Shown here piece by piece: positions 35,431 to 46,215 of a DNA stretch of 64,000 bases. Where the stretch lies: positions 288,501 through 352,500 of the forward strand of contig CAWZYM010000346.1 of assembly GCA_963966185.1 (NCBI GenBank), read 5' to 3'. Source of the stretch: Rhabditoides inermis. Taxonomy: Eukaryota > Nematoda > Chromadorea > Rhabditida > Rhabditidae. Position 1 is the stretch's first letter; each line of letters begins with the position of its first letter. Under the pieces are notes generated by a model, which saw nothing but the letters and a program-made list of their open reading frames with translations, searched no databases and was not told the DNA's origin. A program made the position numbers and the translations under genes.

Positions 35431-35690
35431 TCAGTTTTTGTAGGGCACAGTGACGTTGACTGTCCATCCTCCCTTTCTTAGCATGTCGCCTTCCTCGCGC
35501 GGCGTCGCATTGCAAGCGACCGGACAAGTGCCTCTGAAAAGAAGCGCATGGAAGTATATTCACGACGACCCTAATAGTCGCACAGTCAGAATATGCGCGC
35601 GCAGACCGCTCCGCTCAGCAAGCACGCAACGCGTGTCCTTTTGCGAATTCCCCATGAGCAGGAGCGCGATAATGTGCCGGTAAGGAAATA
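35431..35690 (-). pseudogene. Orphan last exon and intron, copy G
   Basis: Last exon 35533-35431 has an acceptor (CTTTTCAG) and an intact frame (GTCPVACNATP, ending NVTVPYKN). Upstream it keeps the conserved GC-rich intron block (35604-35681), but sequence identity is lost at about 35735 where the ACGGAT satellite starts. No other exon is present. Confidence 0.6.
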
Positions 35691-35737
35691 GTGTTTCAAC
35701 GAGCGATGATAGGCTTGGCGCAATGTTTCTTGCTAAC

Positions 35738-38700
35738 AAAATCCGTGAAATATCCGTTAGAAATCCGTCAAATAGAAAATCAGTCAGAAACTCGACGGAA
35801 AACAAATCCGTGAAATATCCGTGAGAAATCCGTCAAATCCGTGAGAAATCCGTTTCTGACTGATTTTTTATTTGACGGATTTCTCACGGATATTTCAAGG
35901 ATTTTTATTATGACGGGTTTCTATTTGACGGATTTCTCACGGATTTCTCACGGATTTTTCACGGAATTCTCACGGATTTGACGGATTTCTCACGAATGTT
36001 TATTCTTACGGATTTCTCACGGATATTTTTTTTGTGTTTGACGGATTTCTATTTGACGGGTTTCGCACGGATCTCACGGATTTCTCACGGACATCTATTC
36101 TTACGGATTTCTCACGGATTTGACAGATTTCTCACGGACTTAATTTCTTACGATTTTATCATGGATATTTCACGGATTTGTTTTTTGACGGGTTTCTATT
36201 TGACGGATTTCTCACGGATTTCTCACGAATTTCTCACGGATTTCTCGCGGATTTCTCACGGATTTGACGGATTTCTCACGGATATTTATTCTTACGGATT
36301 TCTCACGGCTATTTCACGGATTTGTTTTCCGTCGAGTTTCTGACTGACTTTCTATTTGACGGATTTCTAACGGATATTTCAACGATTTTTGTTATGACGG
36401 GTTTCTATTTGACGGATTTCTCACGGATTTCTCACGGATTTTTCACGGAATTCTCACGGATTTGACGGATTTCTCACGGATATCTATACTTACGGATTTC
36501 TCACGGATTTAACTTTTTACGGATTTCTCACGGATTATTCACGGATTTGATTTCCGTCGAGTTTCTGACTGATTTTATATTTGACGGATTTCTAACGGAT
36601 ATTTCACGGATTTTTGTTTTGACGGATATCTATTCTTACGGATTTCTCACGGCTTTTACTTCTTACGGATTTCTCACGGATTTAACTTCTTACGGATTTC
36701 TAACGGATATTTCGAAGATTTTTTGTTATGACGGGTTTCTATTTGACGGATATCTCACGGATTTCTCACTGATTTCTCACGGATTTCTCACGGATTTGAC
36801 GGATTTCTCACGGATATTTCACGGATTTGTTTTCCGTCGAGTTTCTGACTGATTTTCTATTTCACGGATTTCTAACGGATATTTCACGGATTTTTGTTAT
36901 GACGGGTTTCTATTTGACGGATTTCTCACGGATTTCTCACGGATTTTTCACGGAAGTCTCACGGATTGGACGGATTTCTCACGAATGTTTATTCTTACGG
37001 ATTTCTCACGGATTTTTTTTTGTATTTGACGGATTTCTATTTGACGGGTTTCGCACGGATCTCACGGATTTCTCACGGACATCTATTCTTACGGATTTCT
37101 CACGGATTTGACAGATTTCTCACGGACTTAATTTCTTACGATTTTCTGACGGATATTTCACGGATTTGTTCTTTGACGGGTTTCTATTTGACGGATTTCT
37201 CACGGATTTCTCACGAATTTCTCACGGATTTCTCGCGGATTTCTCACGTATTTGACGGATTTCTCACGGATATCTATTCTTACGGATTTCTCACGGATTT
37301 AACTTCTTACGGATTTCTCACGGCTATTTCACGGATTTGTTTTCCGTCGAGTTTCTGACTGATTTTTTATTTGACGGATTTCTAACGGATATTTCAAGGA
37401 TTTTTGTTATGACGGGTTTCTATTTGACGGATTTCTCACGGATTTCTCACGGATTTTTCACGGAATTCTCACGGATTTGACTGATTTCTCACGGATATCT
37501 ATACTTACGGATTTCTCACGGATTTAACTTTTTTACGGATTTCTCACAGATTATTCACGGATTTGTTTTCCGTCGAGTTTCTGACTGATTTTCTATTTGA
37601 CGGATTTCTAACGGATATTTCACGGATTTGTGTTATGACGGGTTTCTATTCTTACGGATTTCTCACGGCTTTAACTTCTTACGGATTTCTCACGGATTTA
37701 ACTTCTTACGGATTTCTAACGGATATTTCACAGATTTTTTGTTATGACGGGTTTCTATTTGACGGATATCTCACGGATTTCTCACTGATTTCTCACGGAT
37801 TTCTCACGGATTTGACGGATTTCTCACGGATTTGACGGATTTCTCACGGATATTTCACGGATTTGTTTTCCGTCGAGTTTCTGACTGATTTTCTATTTCA
37901 CGGATTTCTAACGGATATTTCACGGATTTTTGTTATGACGGGTTTCTATTTGACGGATATCTCACGGATTTCTCACGGATTTTTTTACGGATTTCTCACG
38001 TATTCGACGGATTTCTCACGGATATCTATACTTATGGATTTCTCACGGAGTTAACTTTTCACGGATTCACGGATTTGTTTTCTGACGAGTTTCTGACTGA
38101 TTTTTTTATTTGACAGATTTCTCACGGATATTTCAAGGATTTTTATTATGACGGGTTTCTATTTGACGGATTTCTCACGGATTTCTCACGGATTTTTCAC
38201 GGAATTCTCACGGATTTGACGGATTTCTCACGGATATCTATACTTACGGATTTCTCACGGATTTAACTTTTTACGGATTTCTCACGGATTATTCACGGAT
38301 TTGTTTTCCGTCGAGTTTCTGACTGATTTTCTATTTGACGGATTTCTAACGGATATTTCACGGATTTTTGTTTTGACGGATATCTATTCTTACGGATTTC
38401 TCACGGCTTTAACTTCTTACGGATTTCTCACGGATTTAACTTCTTACGGATTTCTAACGGATATTTCACAGATTTTTTGTTATGACGGGTTTCTATTTGA
38501 CGGATATCTCACGGATTTCTCACTGATTTCTCACGGATTTCTCACGGATTTCTCACGGATATCTATTCTTACGGATTTCTCACGGCTTTAACTTCTTAAG
38601 GATTTCTCACGGATTTAGCTTCTTACGGATTTCTAAGGGATATTTCACAGATTTTTGTTATGAAGGGTTTCTATTTGACGGATATCTCACGGATTTCTCA

Positions 38701-40127
38701 CTGATTTCTTACGGATTTTTCACGGATTTGACGGATTTCTCACGGATTTGACGGATTTTTCACGGATATTTCACGGATTTGTTTTCCGTCGAGTTTCTGA
38801 CTGATTTTCTATTTGACGGATTTCTAACGGATATTTCACGGATTTTTGTTTTGACGGATATCTATTCTTACGGATTTCTCACGGCTTTAACTTCTTACGG
38901 ATTTCTCACGGATTTAACTTCTTACGGATTTCTAACGGATATTTCACAGATTTTTTGTTATGACGGGTTTCTATTTGACGGATATCTCACGGATTTCTCA
39001 CTGATTTCTCACGGATTTCTCACGGATTTCTCACGGATATCTATTCTTACGGATTTCTCACGGCTTTAACTTCTTAAGGATTTCTCACGGATTTAGCTTC
39101 TTACGGATTTCTAAGGGATATTTCACAGATTTTTGTTATGAAGGGTTTCTATTTGACGGATATCTCACGGATTTCTCACTGATTTCTTACGGATTTTTCA
39201 CGGATTTGACGGATTTCTCACGGATTTGACGGATTTTTCACGGATATTTCACGGATTTGTTTTCCGTCGAGTTTCTGACTGATTTTCTATTTGACGGATT
39301 TCTAACGGATAATTCACGGATTTGTGTTATGACGGGTTTCTATTTGACGGATATCTCACGTATTTCTCACGGATTTTTCACGGAATTCTCACGGATTTGA
39401 CGGATTTCTCACGAATGTTTATTCTTACGAATTTCTCACGGATATTTCACTTTTCTTTAGGACGGATTTCTATTTGACGGATTTCTCACGGATCTCACGA
39501 TTTTCTCACGGATATCTATTCTTACGGATTTCTCACGGACATCTATTCTTACGGATTTCTCACGGATATTTCACGGATTTGTTTTCTGACGGGTTTCTAG
39601 TTGACGGATTTCTCACGGATTTCTCACGGATTTCTCGCGGATTTCTCACGGATCTCACGATTTTCTCACGGATATCTATTCTTACGGATTTCTCACGGAC
39701 ATATATTCTTACGGTTTTCTCACGGATGATTCAAAGATTTTTATTATGACGGGTTCCTATTTGACGCTGAGATATCTGGCGCTACAACCTGACGGTTTGA
39801 GATTTCTGGGGCTAGAACCTGACGGTTTGAGATTTCTGGGGCTAGAACCTGACGGTTTGAGATCTCTGCCAACAGAACCTGACGGTTTGAGATTTCTGCC
39901 AACAGAACCTGACGGTTTGAGATTTCTGCCACGGGTTTCTATTTGACGGATATCTCACGGATTTCTTACGGATTTTATCACGGATTTCTCACAGATTTGA
40001 CGGATTTCTCACGGATATCTATACTTACGAATTTCTCACGGAGTTAACTTTTTACGGATTCACGGGTTTGTTTTCTGACGAGTTTCTGACTGATTTTTTA
40101 TTTGACGGATTTCTCACGGATTTCTTA
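35738..40127 (+). repeat. ACGGATTTCTC satellite, block 1
   Basis: The block is built from short words GACGGATTTCTCACGGAT, ACGGATATTTCACGG, TTTCTATTTGACGG and TTTCTGACTGATTTTC. Units are about 18-60 bp, arranged in higher-order repeats; for example 38301 and 38779 start an almost identical 478-bp block. The first 115 bp (35738-35852) are in the opposite orientation, so the array starts with a head-to-head junction at about 35853. Long frames rich in LTDFSRISHGF are repeat translations, not genes. Confidence 0.9.
39765..39925 (+). repeat. 36-bp minisatellite within the satellite
   Basis: Five copies of a unit containing GAACCTGACGGTTTGAGAT and TTTCTGGGGCTA or TTTCTGCCAACA lie inside the ACGGAT block. 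GACGGTTTGAGATTTCTG resembles GACGGATTTCTC with an insertion, so it may have grown from one mutated satellite unit. Confidence 0.8.
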
Positions 40128-40136
40128 CGGATTTTA

Positions 40137-41948
40137 GGCAATTAGTAAATCATACAACATACAACATACCATCATACCGCCATACCACATACCACCATAC
40201 TACCATACCACCATACTATCATACTACCATACTACCATACTACCATACTACCATACCACATACGAGCGTACTACCATACGATCATACAACATACCATAAT
40301 TTTGCACTCATACACTTATGAATGCTGTCATACCACCATACCACCATGCCACCATACCACGTGATTTCGAAAAGTTTTCGCGCGCATTTTCATATCACGT
40401 ATCGCGTCAGTCGCTTTTTTCATTTAAATTTTCATTGTTTTTTTGTCATTGTTATTTTTCGTTACTTTTTTCTTTTTCTTTTCCAAATTTTGAATGTGAG
40501 AGACGCGAACATCTCTCTCTTTCCTCTGTCGAAAACGACTCTCACACTCAAGATGAAATGAAGAAACGCAACTATTTCATTGAACGTATGTAGGAGGAAG
40601 CCACCGCTGTTTGTTGTTTGTATTCTACCAGTCGGAGTCGCGTACGACCATCGACTTCTTTTCTTTGGACAGCCTTTTCTAGGAGCCACACAACTCTGAT
40701 TTAGATCCGATGAAGCCCATCGTGTCAACACATCTTCAAAGAGCGAGTATCGTTCGCGCAGAATCGCCTTCTCTCGTTCGATGTTGTTAATGCATGCGAG
40801 CGTCGCCGTGGCACCAGAAAGAGGTCGAACTCATCAGCAACTTTTTTTTCAGAAAATACAACGATGTGCATGAGTGCATGGATAATTCTTTCCATTTTGC
40901 GAAACTAGAATTTAATAGCTCTACAACTACAACTCGGGTGAATCCTCGCATTTCGGGTAAATACTCACTTTGCGTGAACAAGATTAGAAAGAGTTTGACT
41001 CCCAAGATGCTCCCAAGACTTCCGACATGCAAAGACCCCGATTATTGTATTGTACAATCCGAATGAACGCAGAATCGGGCTGATTCGCGTCACGCATGCG
41101 TAGCATGTACACGCAGTGTGGAGGAATACCCGAGAATACACGAGAAGAAAAAAAACATTCAAAGTTCATGCCGAATCTGCTGCCTCATCCCTGGACGGTG
41201 TCAGTTCTGACAAACCCATCTCTTGCCATTTCCTCCTCTATTCACAATATGTCTTATCTCTCAACCTTATTGCTTTTCCTTGGTCCCTTGGTGCTTCCTT
41301 CCCGAGTCCAGGCTATACATGACAAAATCTAAACCTACGTATGTATACAGTATACCATATACTACTGGTCAATCTATGTAGAGAGAGATCAAATGAAGAC
41401 GTTCTGGGCTCTTTCAAACACAGAGAACACAGAGAAAACCGACCGAGGCGAGGAATACATACGGATGTAACCAAAGACAATTTCCAGAGCGTTTACAACG
41501 TGTAAACCGCATAAAGCGCGCTGTGAAGCGTGTGTTAAAGATACAAGGGCGTTCCCGCTTCCGAAAACGCTGGAAAATATGATGGTATATAGTCTTCGCC
41601 TAGAGGATAGTTTCTGTTATTGCCAGCCGGGGTCAGTTGGCGAAACTCAGTTGCGAGCAAGAGAGGTCAGACAGCGCGAGCAAATGGTCGAGTGTCGCGC
41701 GGCCTCTTTGATTCGCATGCCGGCTTCTTTGATCGATATTAGGTGGTATGGTGTTATGGTGGTATGGTGGTATGGTGGTATGGTGGTATGGTGGTATGGT
41801 GGTATGGTGGTATGGTGGTTTGGTGGTATGGTGGTATGGTGGTATGGTGGTATGATACCATGGTATGATGGTATGATACCGTAGTATGATGGTATGATTG
41901 TATGATTGTATGATGGTATGTTGTATGTTGTATGATTTACTAATGGCC
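40137..41948. mobile_element. 1.8-kb MULE-like DNA element with 9-bp duplication
   Basis: The ends are inverted: GGCAATTAGTAAATCATACA on the left and, reversed, GGCCATTAGTAAATCATACA on the right, nearly identical for about 40 bp and extended by ACCATACCACC repeats (40180-40345; 41742-41935). The 9 bp CGGATTTTA stand on both sides (40128-40136, 41949-41957). Removing the element and one copy restores CTTACGGATTTTATCACGG, a normal satellite phrase seen at about 42243. A 9-bp target duplication is typical of Mutator-like elements. The 1.4-kb interior is unique. A minus-strand frame near 40630-40720 includes APRKGCPKKRSR and one near 40820-40920 includes KKVADEFDLFL, possible transposase remnants, not proven. 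Confidence 0.75.
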
Positions 41949-43325
41949 CGGATTTTATCACGGATTTTTCACAGATTAGACGGATTTCTCACGGATTTCT
42001 ATACTCACGGATTTCTCACGGAGTTAACTTTTTACGGATTCACGGGTTTGTTTTCTGACGAGTTTCTGACTGATTTTTTATTTGACGGATTTCTCACGAA
42101 TATTTCAAGGATTTTTATTATGATGGGTTTCTATTTGACGGATTTCTCACGGATTTCTCACGGGTTTTTCACAGGATTCTCACGGATATTTCACGGATTT
42201 TTGTTATGACGGGTTTCTATTTGACGGATATCTCACGGAATTCTTACGGATTTTATCACGGATTTCTCACAGATTTGACGGATTTCTCACGGATATCTAT
42301 ACTTACGGATTTCTCACGAAGTTAACTTTTTACGGATTCACGGGTTTGTTTTCTGACGAGTTTCTGACTGATTTTTTATTTGACGGATTTCTCACGGATA
42401 TTTCAAGGATTTTTATTATGACGGGTTTCTATTTGACGGATTTCTCACGGATTTCTCACGGGTTTTTCACGGAATTCTCACGGATTTGACGGATTTCTCA
42501 CGAATGTTTATTCTTACGGGTTTCTCACGGATATTTCACTTTTCTATTTGACGGATTTCTTTTTGACGGATTTCTCACGGATCTCACGGTTTTCTCACGG
42601 ATATCTATTCTCACGGATTTCTCACGGACTTAATTTCTTACGATTTTCTCACGGATATTTCACGGATATCTATTTTTACGGACTTCTCACGGATATTTCA
42701 CGGATTTGTTTTCTGACGGGTTTCTATTTGACGGATTTCTCACGGATTTCTCACGGATATTTCACGGATTTTTGTTATGACGGGATTCTATTTGACGGAT
42801 ATCTCACGGATTTCTTACGGATTTTATCACGGATTTCTCACAGATTTGACGGATTTCTCACGGATTTCTATACTCACGGATTTCTCACGGAGTTAACTTT
42901 TTACGGATTCACGGGTTTGTTTTCTGACGAGTTTCTGACTGATTTTTTATTTGACGGATTTCTCACGAATATTTCAAGGATTTTTATTATGATGGGTTTC
43001 TATTTGACGGATTTCTCACGGATTTCTCACGGGTTTTTCACGGAATTCTCACGGATATTTCACGGATTTTTGTTATGACGGGTTTCTATTTGACGGATAT
43101 CTCACGGATTTCTTACGGATTTTATCACGGATTTCTCACAGATTTGACGGATTTCTCACGGATATCTATACTTACGGATTTCTCACGGAGTTAACTTTTT
43201 ACGGATTCACGGGTTTGTTTTCTGACGAGTTTCTGACTGATTTTTTATTTGACGGATTTCTCACGGATATTTCAAGGATTTTTATTATGACGGGTTTCTA
43301 TTTGACGGATTTCTCACGGATTCAT
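41949..43325 (+). repeat. ACGGATTTCTC satellite, block 1 continued
   Basis: Right-hand continuation of the array split by the 1.8-kb element, with a duplicated higher-order block (about 41950-42210 and 42830-43080 nearly identical). It ends abruptly at ACGGATTCATG where the retroelement sequence starts. Confidence 0.9.
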
Positions 43326-44850
43326 GTTCATGGTGAGAATCTTTATATTGGGAATACTTTGAATCACACATGCAATCGCCTAGTAAAAGTTCCCGTATTC
43401 TTTTAATGTTCTAAGGAAGCGGTTATAGTTACAAATTACAGAGGAAATTGGAAGATCGTATTGGTAAAGTATTCTAGTATTCAACACATTTTTATCGTTA
43501 TAAATTTGTTCTCGTGTAATTATATTACGGAAGCTACGATTGATTATTTTCGCAATGTTCACGCTTATCAAGAATTTTCCATCATAATTAATTTTCAAAT
43601 TGTGAAATCGTGTAACTGTTTGTTGTGCATTGTTTAGTTTCACAAGTTATTTACACGTTCCCGCAACAATCTTGAGTTGAGTGAGTTTATTCAAATTATT
43701 AAAAGTAGAATTATTTATCATAAAATCAATCAACTTATCCGTATTATTTCGTGAAATAGTTTTAAAAAAAGTATGCAATGAAAAGCCACTGTTCTTTTCA
43801 ACTTCCGAAACAATATCTGATATCGGTATTAAATTATAATTTGCTGGCCGACTTCTTCTCTTTTTACCACGACATTTCTTACTGACATTTTTGATTTGCA
43901 TAGAGAAGTAGGGGTGCGACTTAATTTTACAATTTTGAATACTTAAATCAGAGATGTTACCGAATCCTTTTATTTGATCATTGAGTCCAAAGGGATAGGC
44001 AGTAACCATCATTCGGATCCAAAACTGTTCTTTTTCATGAAGGATAGTTTTGTCACGATTTTCTTCCGCACTGTCAAGAATGTCTATTGAGAAATCTTCA
44101 TGATCATGATCCGAAAGTTTGAAGTGCCTACTCAAATATGTATTCAGAATACCATTTTTGAAACTGTGGCGGTGAGCTGACATTCGTTGTTTCACAGTTG
44201 TGGTGGTTTCACCTGCATATTGTAGCCTGCATCGATTACAAGTAATCATATATATTAAGTTTTTGGTAGAACAACAAGTAGTCGCGTGTTTGTTAGTAGA
44301 AATGGTACGTCCTGTAGCATTACTAATAACATGATCAGTGAAACTTATTTTTGGACAAATAACACATCTCGACTTTCCACAAGATTTACCTATATGGTCA
44401 TTGTTATATGGTACTTGAATAACATGTCTTCCACCTATTTTTCTGCTCTCAAAACTAGTTTGAGTATAATATGGGGTTTTCTGTTGGTTCGCTGGTGATT
44501 TATAATGGCCCACCACGGCCGGGGTTTTGTGGAGGCACGCCCTCCGTACGGGTGACACGGGGAGGCGAGAGGAAAGAATATTCGAATAGAACATTAAAGG
44601 GAGCGCCCCGACTCGACACTTCATGCAGGTTGGCGACAGGTCCCGTGTCACCGGGTGGCAACTAAGCCGAGCCCCCTCAGGCAAGCCCGAGAGAACACCT
44701 GTGCTACTATAACCTCATCACATCATGAAGCCGGTTTAATGGGATAGCAAGATCCCCGAGGTGTCCTTCCTCCTAAACGGAAGTTATCGGTGATGCTACT
44801 TTCCATGTGAATCGTACAAGACACTAAGCATCTATTCCGAGTGAAATATA
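43326..44850 (-). mobile_element. Penelope-like retroelement fragment
   Basis: The fragment lies between the ACGGAT satellite and the 64-bp satellite. It contains a GIY-YIG nuclease frame (next entry) and GC-rich leader-like sequence on its 5' side (44500-44700). No reverse transcriptase core is present. In families with an N-terminal GIY-YIG domain the reverse transcriptase would follow on the 3' side, which is where the satellite begins, so the element seems 3'-truncated. Family placement is inference. Confidence 0.6.
43380..44684 (-). pseudogene. GIY-YIG endonuclease of a Penelope-like element, one in-frame stop
   Basis: A minus-strand frame of 345 codons (44684-43647) contains, in order, a zinc-knuckle-like CGKSRCVIC, then LIYMITCNRCRLQYAGET (the GIY and YIG strands in their diverged Penelope form), KQRMSAHR with the catalytic arginine, LSRHF, and EKEQFWIR with the catalytic glutamate, followed by YPFGLND, typical of these nucleases. 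It ends with a basic region (CRGKKRRSRPAN). A TAA at 43647-43649 is followed in the same frame by 87 more codons (NILYQYDLPI-like segment, YNRFLRTL) to 43380, so one stop codon splits a longer reading frame. The nuclease nicks target DNA for retrotransposition. The true start is uncertain; residues before about 65 look non-coding. Confidence 0.7.
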
Positions 44851-44856
44851 GATTGG

Positions 44857-45724
44857 AGTAGACAGAAGAGAGCATCGAACTGTCTCTAGAAAATTATTGT
44901 AACTGCAGTGGAGACATGAGAGTAGACAGAAGAGAGCATCGAACTGTCTCTAGAAAATTATTGTAATTGCAGTGGAGACATGAGAGTAGACAGAAGAGAG
45001 CATCGAACTGTCTCTAGAAAATTATTGTAACTGCAGTGGAGACATGAGAGTAGACAGAAGAGAGCATCGAACTGTCTCTAGAAAATTATTGTAACTGCAG
45101 TGGAGACATGAGAGTAGACAGAAGAGAGCATCGAACTGTCTCTAGAAAATTATTGTAACTGCAGTGGAGACATGAGAGTAGACAGAAGAGAGCATCGAAC
45201 TGTCTCTAGAAACATATTGTAACTGCAGTGGAGACATGAGAGTAGACAGAAGAGAGCATCGAACTGTCTCTAGAAAATTATTGTAACTGCAGTGGAGACA
45301 TGAGAGTAGACAGAAGAGAGCATCGAACTGTCTCTAGAAAATTATTGTAACTGCAGTGGAGACATGAGAGTAGACAGAAGAGAGCATCGAACTGTCTCTA
45401 GAAAATTATTGTAACTGCAGTGGAGACATGAGAGTAGACAGAATAGAGCATCGAACTGTCTCTAGAAAATTATTGTAATTGCAGTGGAGACATGAGAGTA
45501 GACAGAAGAGAGCATCGAACTGTCTCTAGAAAATTATTGTAACTGCAGTGGAGACATGAGAGTAGACAGAAGAGAGCATCGAACTGTCTCTAGAAAATTA
45601 TTGTAACTGCAGTGGAGACATGAGAGTAGACAGAAGAGAGCATCGAACTGTCTCTAGAAAATTATTGTAACTGCAGTGGAGACATGAGAGTAGACAGAAG
45701 AGAGCATCGAACTGTCTCTAGAAA
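44857..45724 (+). repeat. 64-bp satellite array 1
   Basis: About 13.5 copies of a 64-bp unit (AGTAGACAGAAGAGAGCATC, GAACTGTCTCTAGAAAATTA, TTGTAACTGCAGTGGAGACA) are over 97 per cent alike; starts at 44857 and 44921 fix the period. Recognised variants are TAATTGC and GAAACATATTG. All units have the same orientation. Confidence 0.95.
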
Positions 45725-45725
45725 C

Positions 45726-46215
45726 ATTATCTTTTAAAAGTACTTCCGTAAAAAGTGTTGTTTGTGTTAACCTGATTCAAGAAAAGCGCATGCATATATT
45801 ATTAATTTTCGAAAAATCAAATCGTAAACACCTGAACATGAAAACTAACACAAACTTGCTCTTTCAAACGAATATAGAATAGTTACACGTAACATTCAGA
45901 ATAATACGATTGTTTTGTTTATTTAGTGTTTTTTGCGGTTTATTATTTATGGTTTATCAGTAAAATAAAATGTTATTCGTGATGTTGTTTGACTCAATGT
46001 TTCAGGTATAAATGTCAAAAAAAACAAAACATGGAATTATTCAACATTAATTATTCAAAAATTATTCAACGTTTTGAAAGAGCAAGTTTGTGTTAGTTTT
46101 CATGTTCAGGTGTTTACGATTTGATTTTTCGAAAATTAATAATATATGCATGCGCTTTTCTTGAATCAGGTTAACACAAACAACACTTTTTACGGAAGTA
46201 CTTTTAAAAGATAAT
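45726..46215. mobile_element. Foldback element with 145-bp perfect arms
   Basis: Arms 45726-45870 and 46071-46215 are reverse complements (ATTATCTTTTAAAAGTACTT at the left end, AAGTACTTTTAAAAGATAAT at the right). The 200-bp centre is AT-rich with no gene. Related arm sequence occurs at 56847-56926 and 57354-57432, and end-like words (AAGTACTTTTGAAAGATAAT) at 61493. Confidence 0.85.

Noticed and set aside
41189..41330. Short plus-strand frame with signal-like MSYLSTLLLFLG segment
   Set aside because: It lies inside the 1.8-kb transposon, is only about 30 codons past the inner Met, and has no mature part or splice partner.
35978..43406. Many frames reading LTDFSRISHGF repeats
   Set aside because: Direct translation of the ACGGATTTCTC satellite; frame lengths follow repeat structure and frames break at random.
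44500..44850. Hammerhead ribozyme in the Penelope-like element
   Set aside because: I looked for CTGATGA and GAAA core elements on both strands here and did not find the required set.
44857..45724. CRISPR-like array
   Set aside because: The whole 64-bp unit repeats with no unique spacers, and the genome is eukaryotic; it is a satellite.
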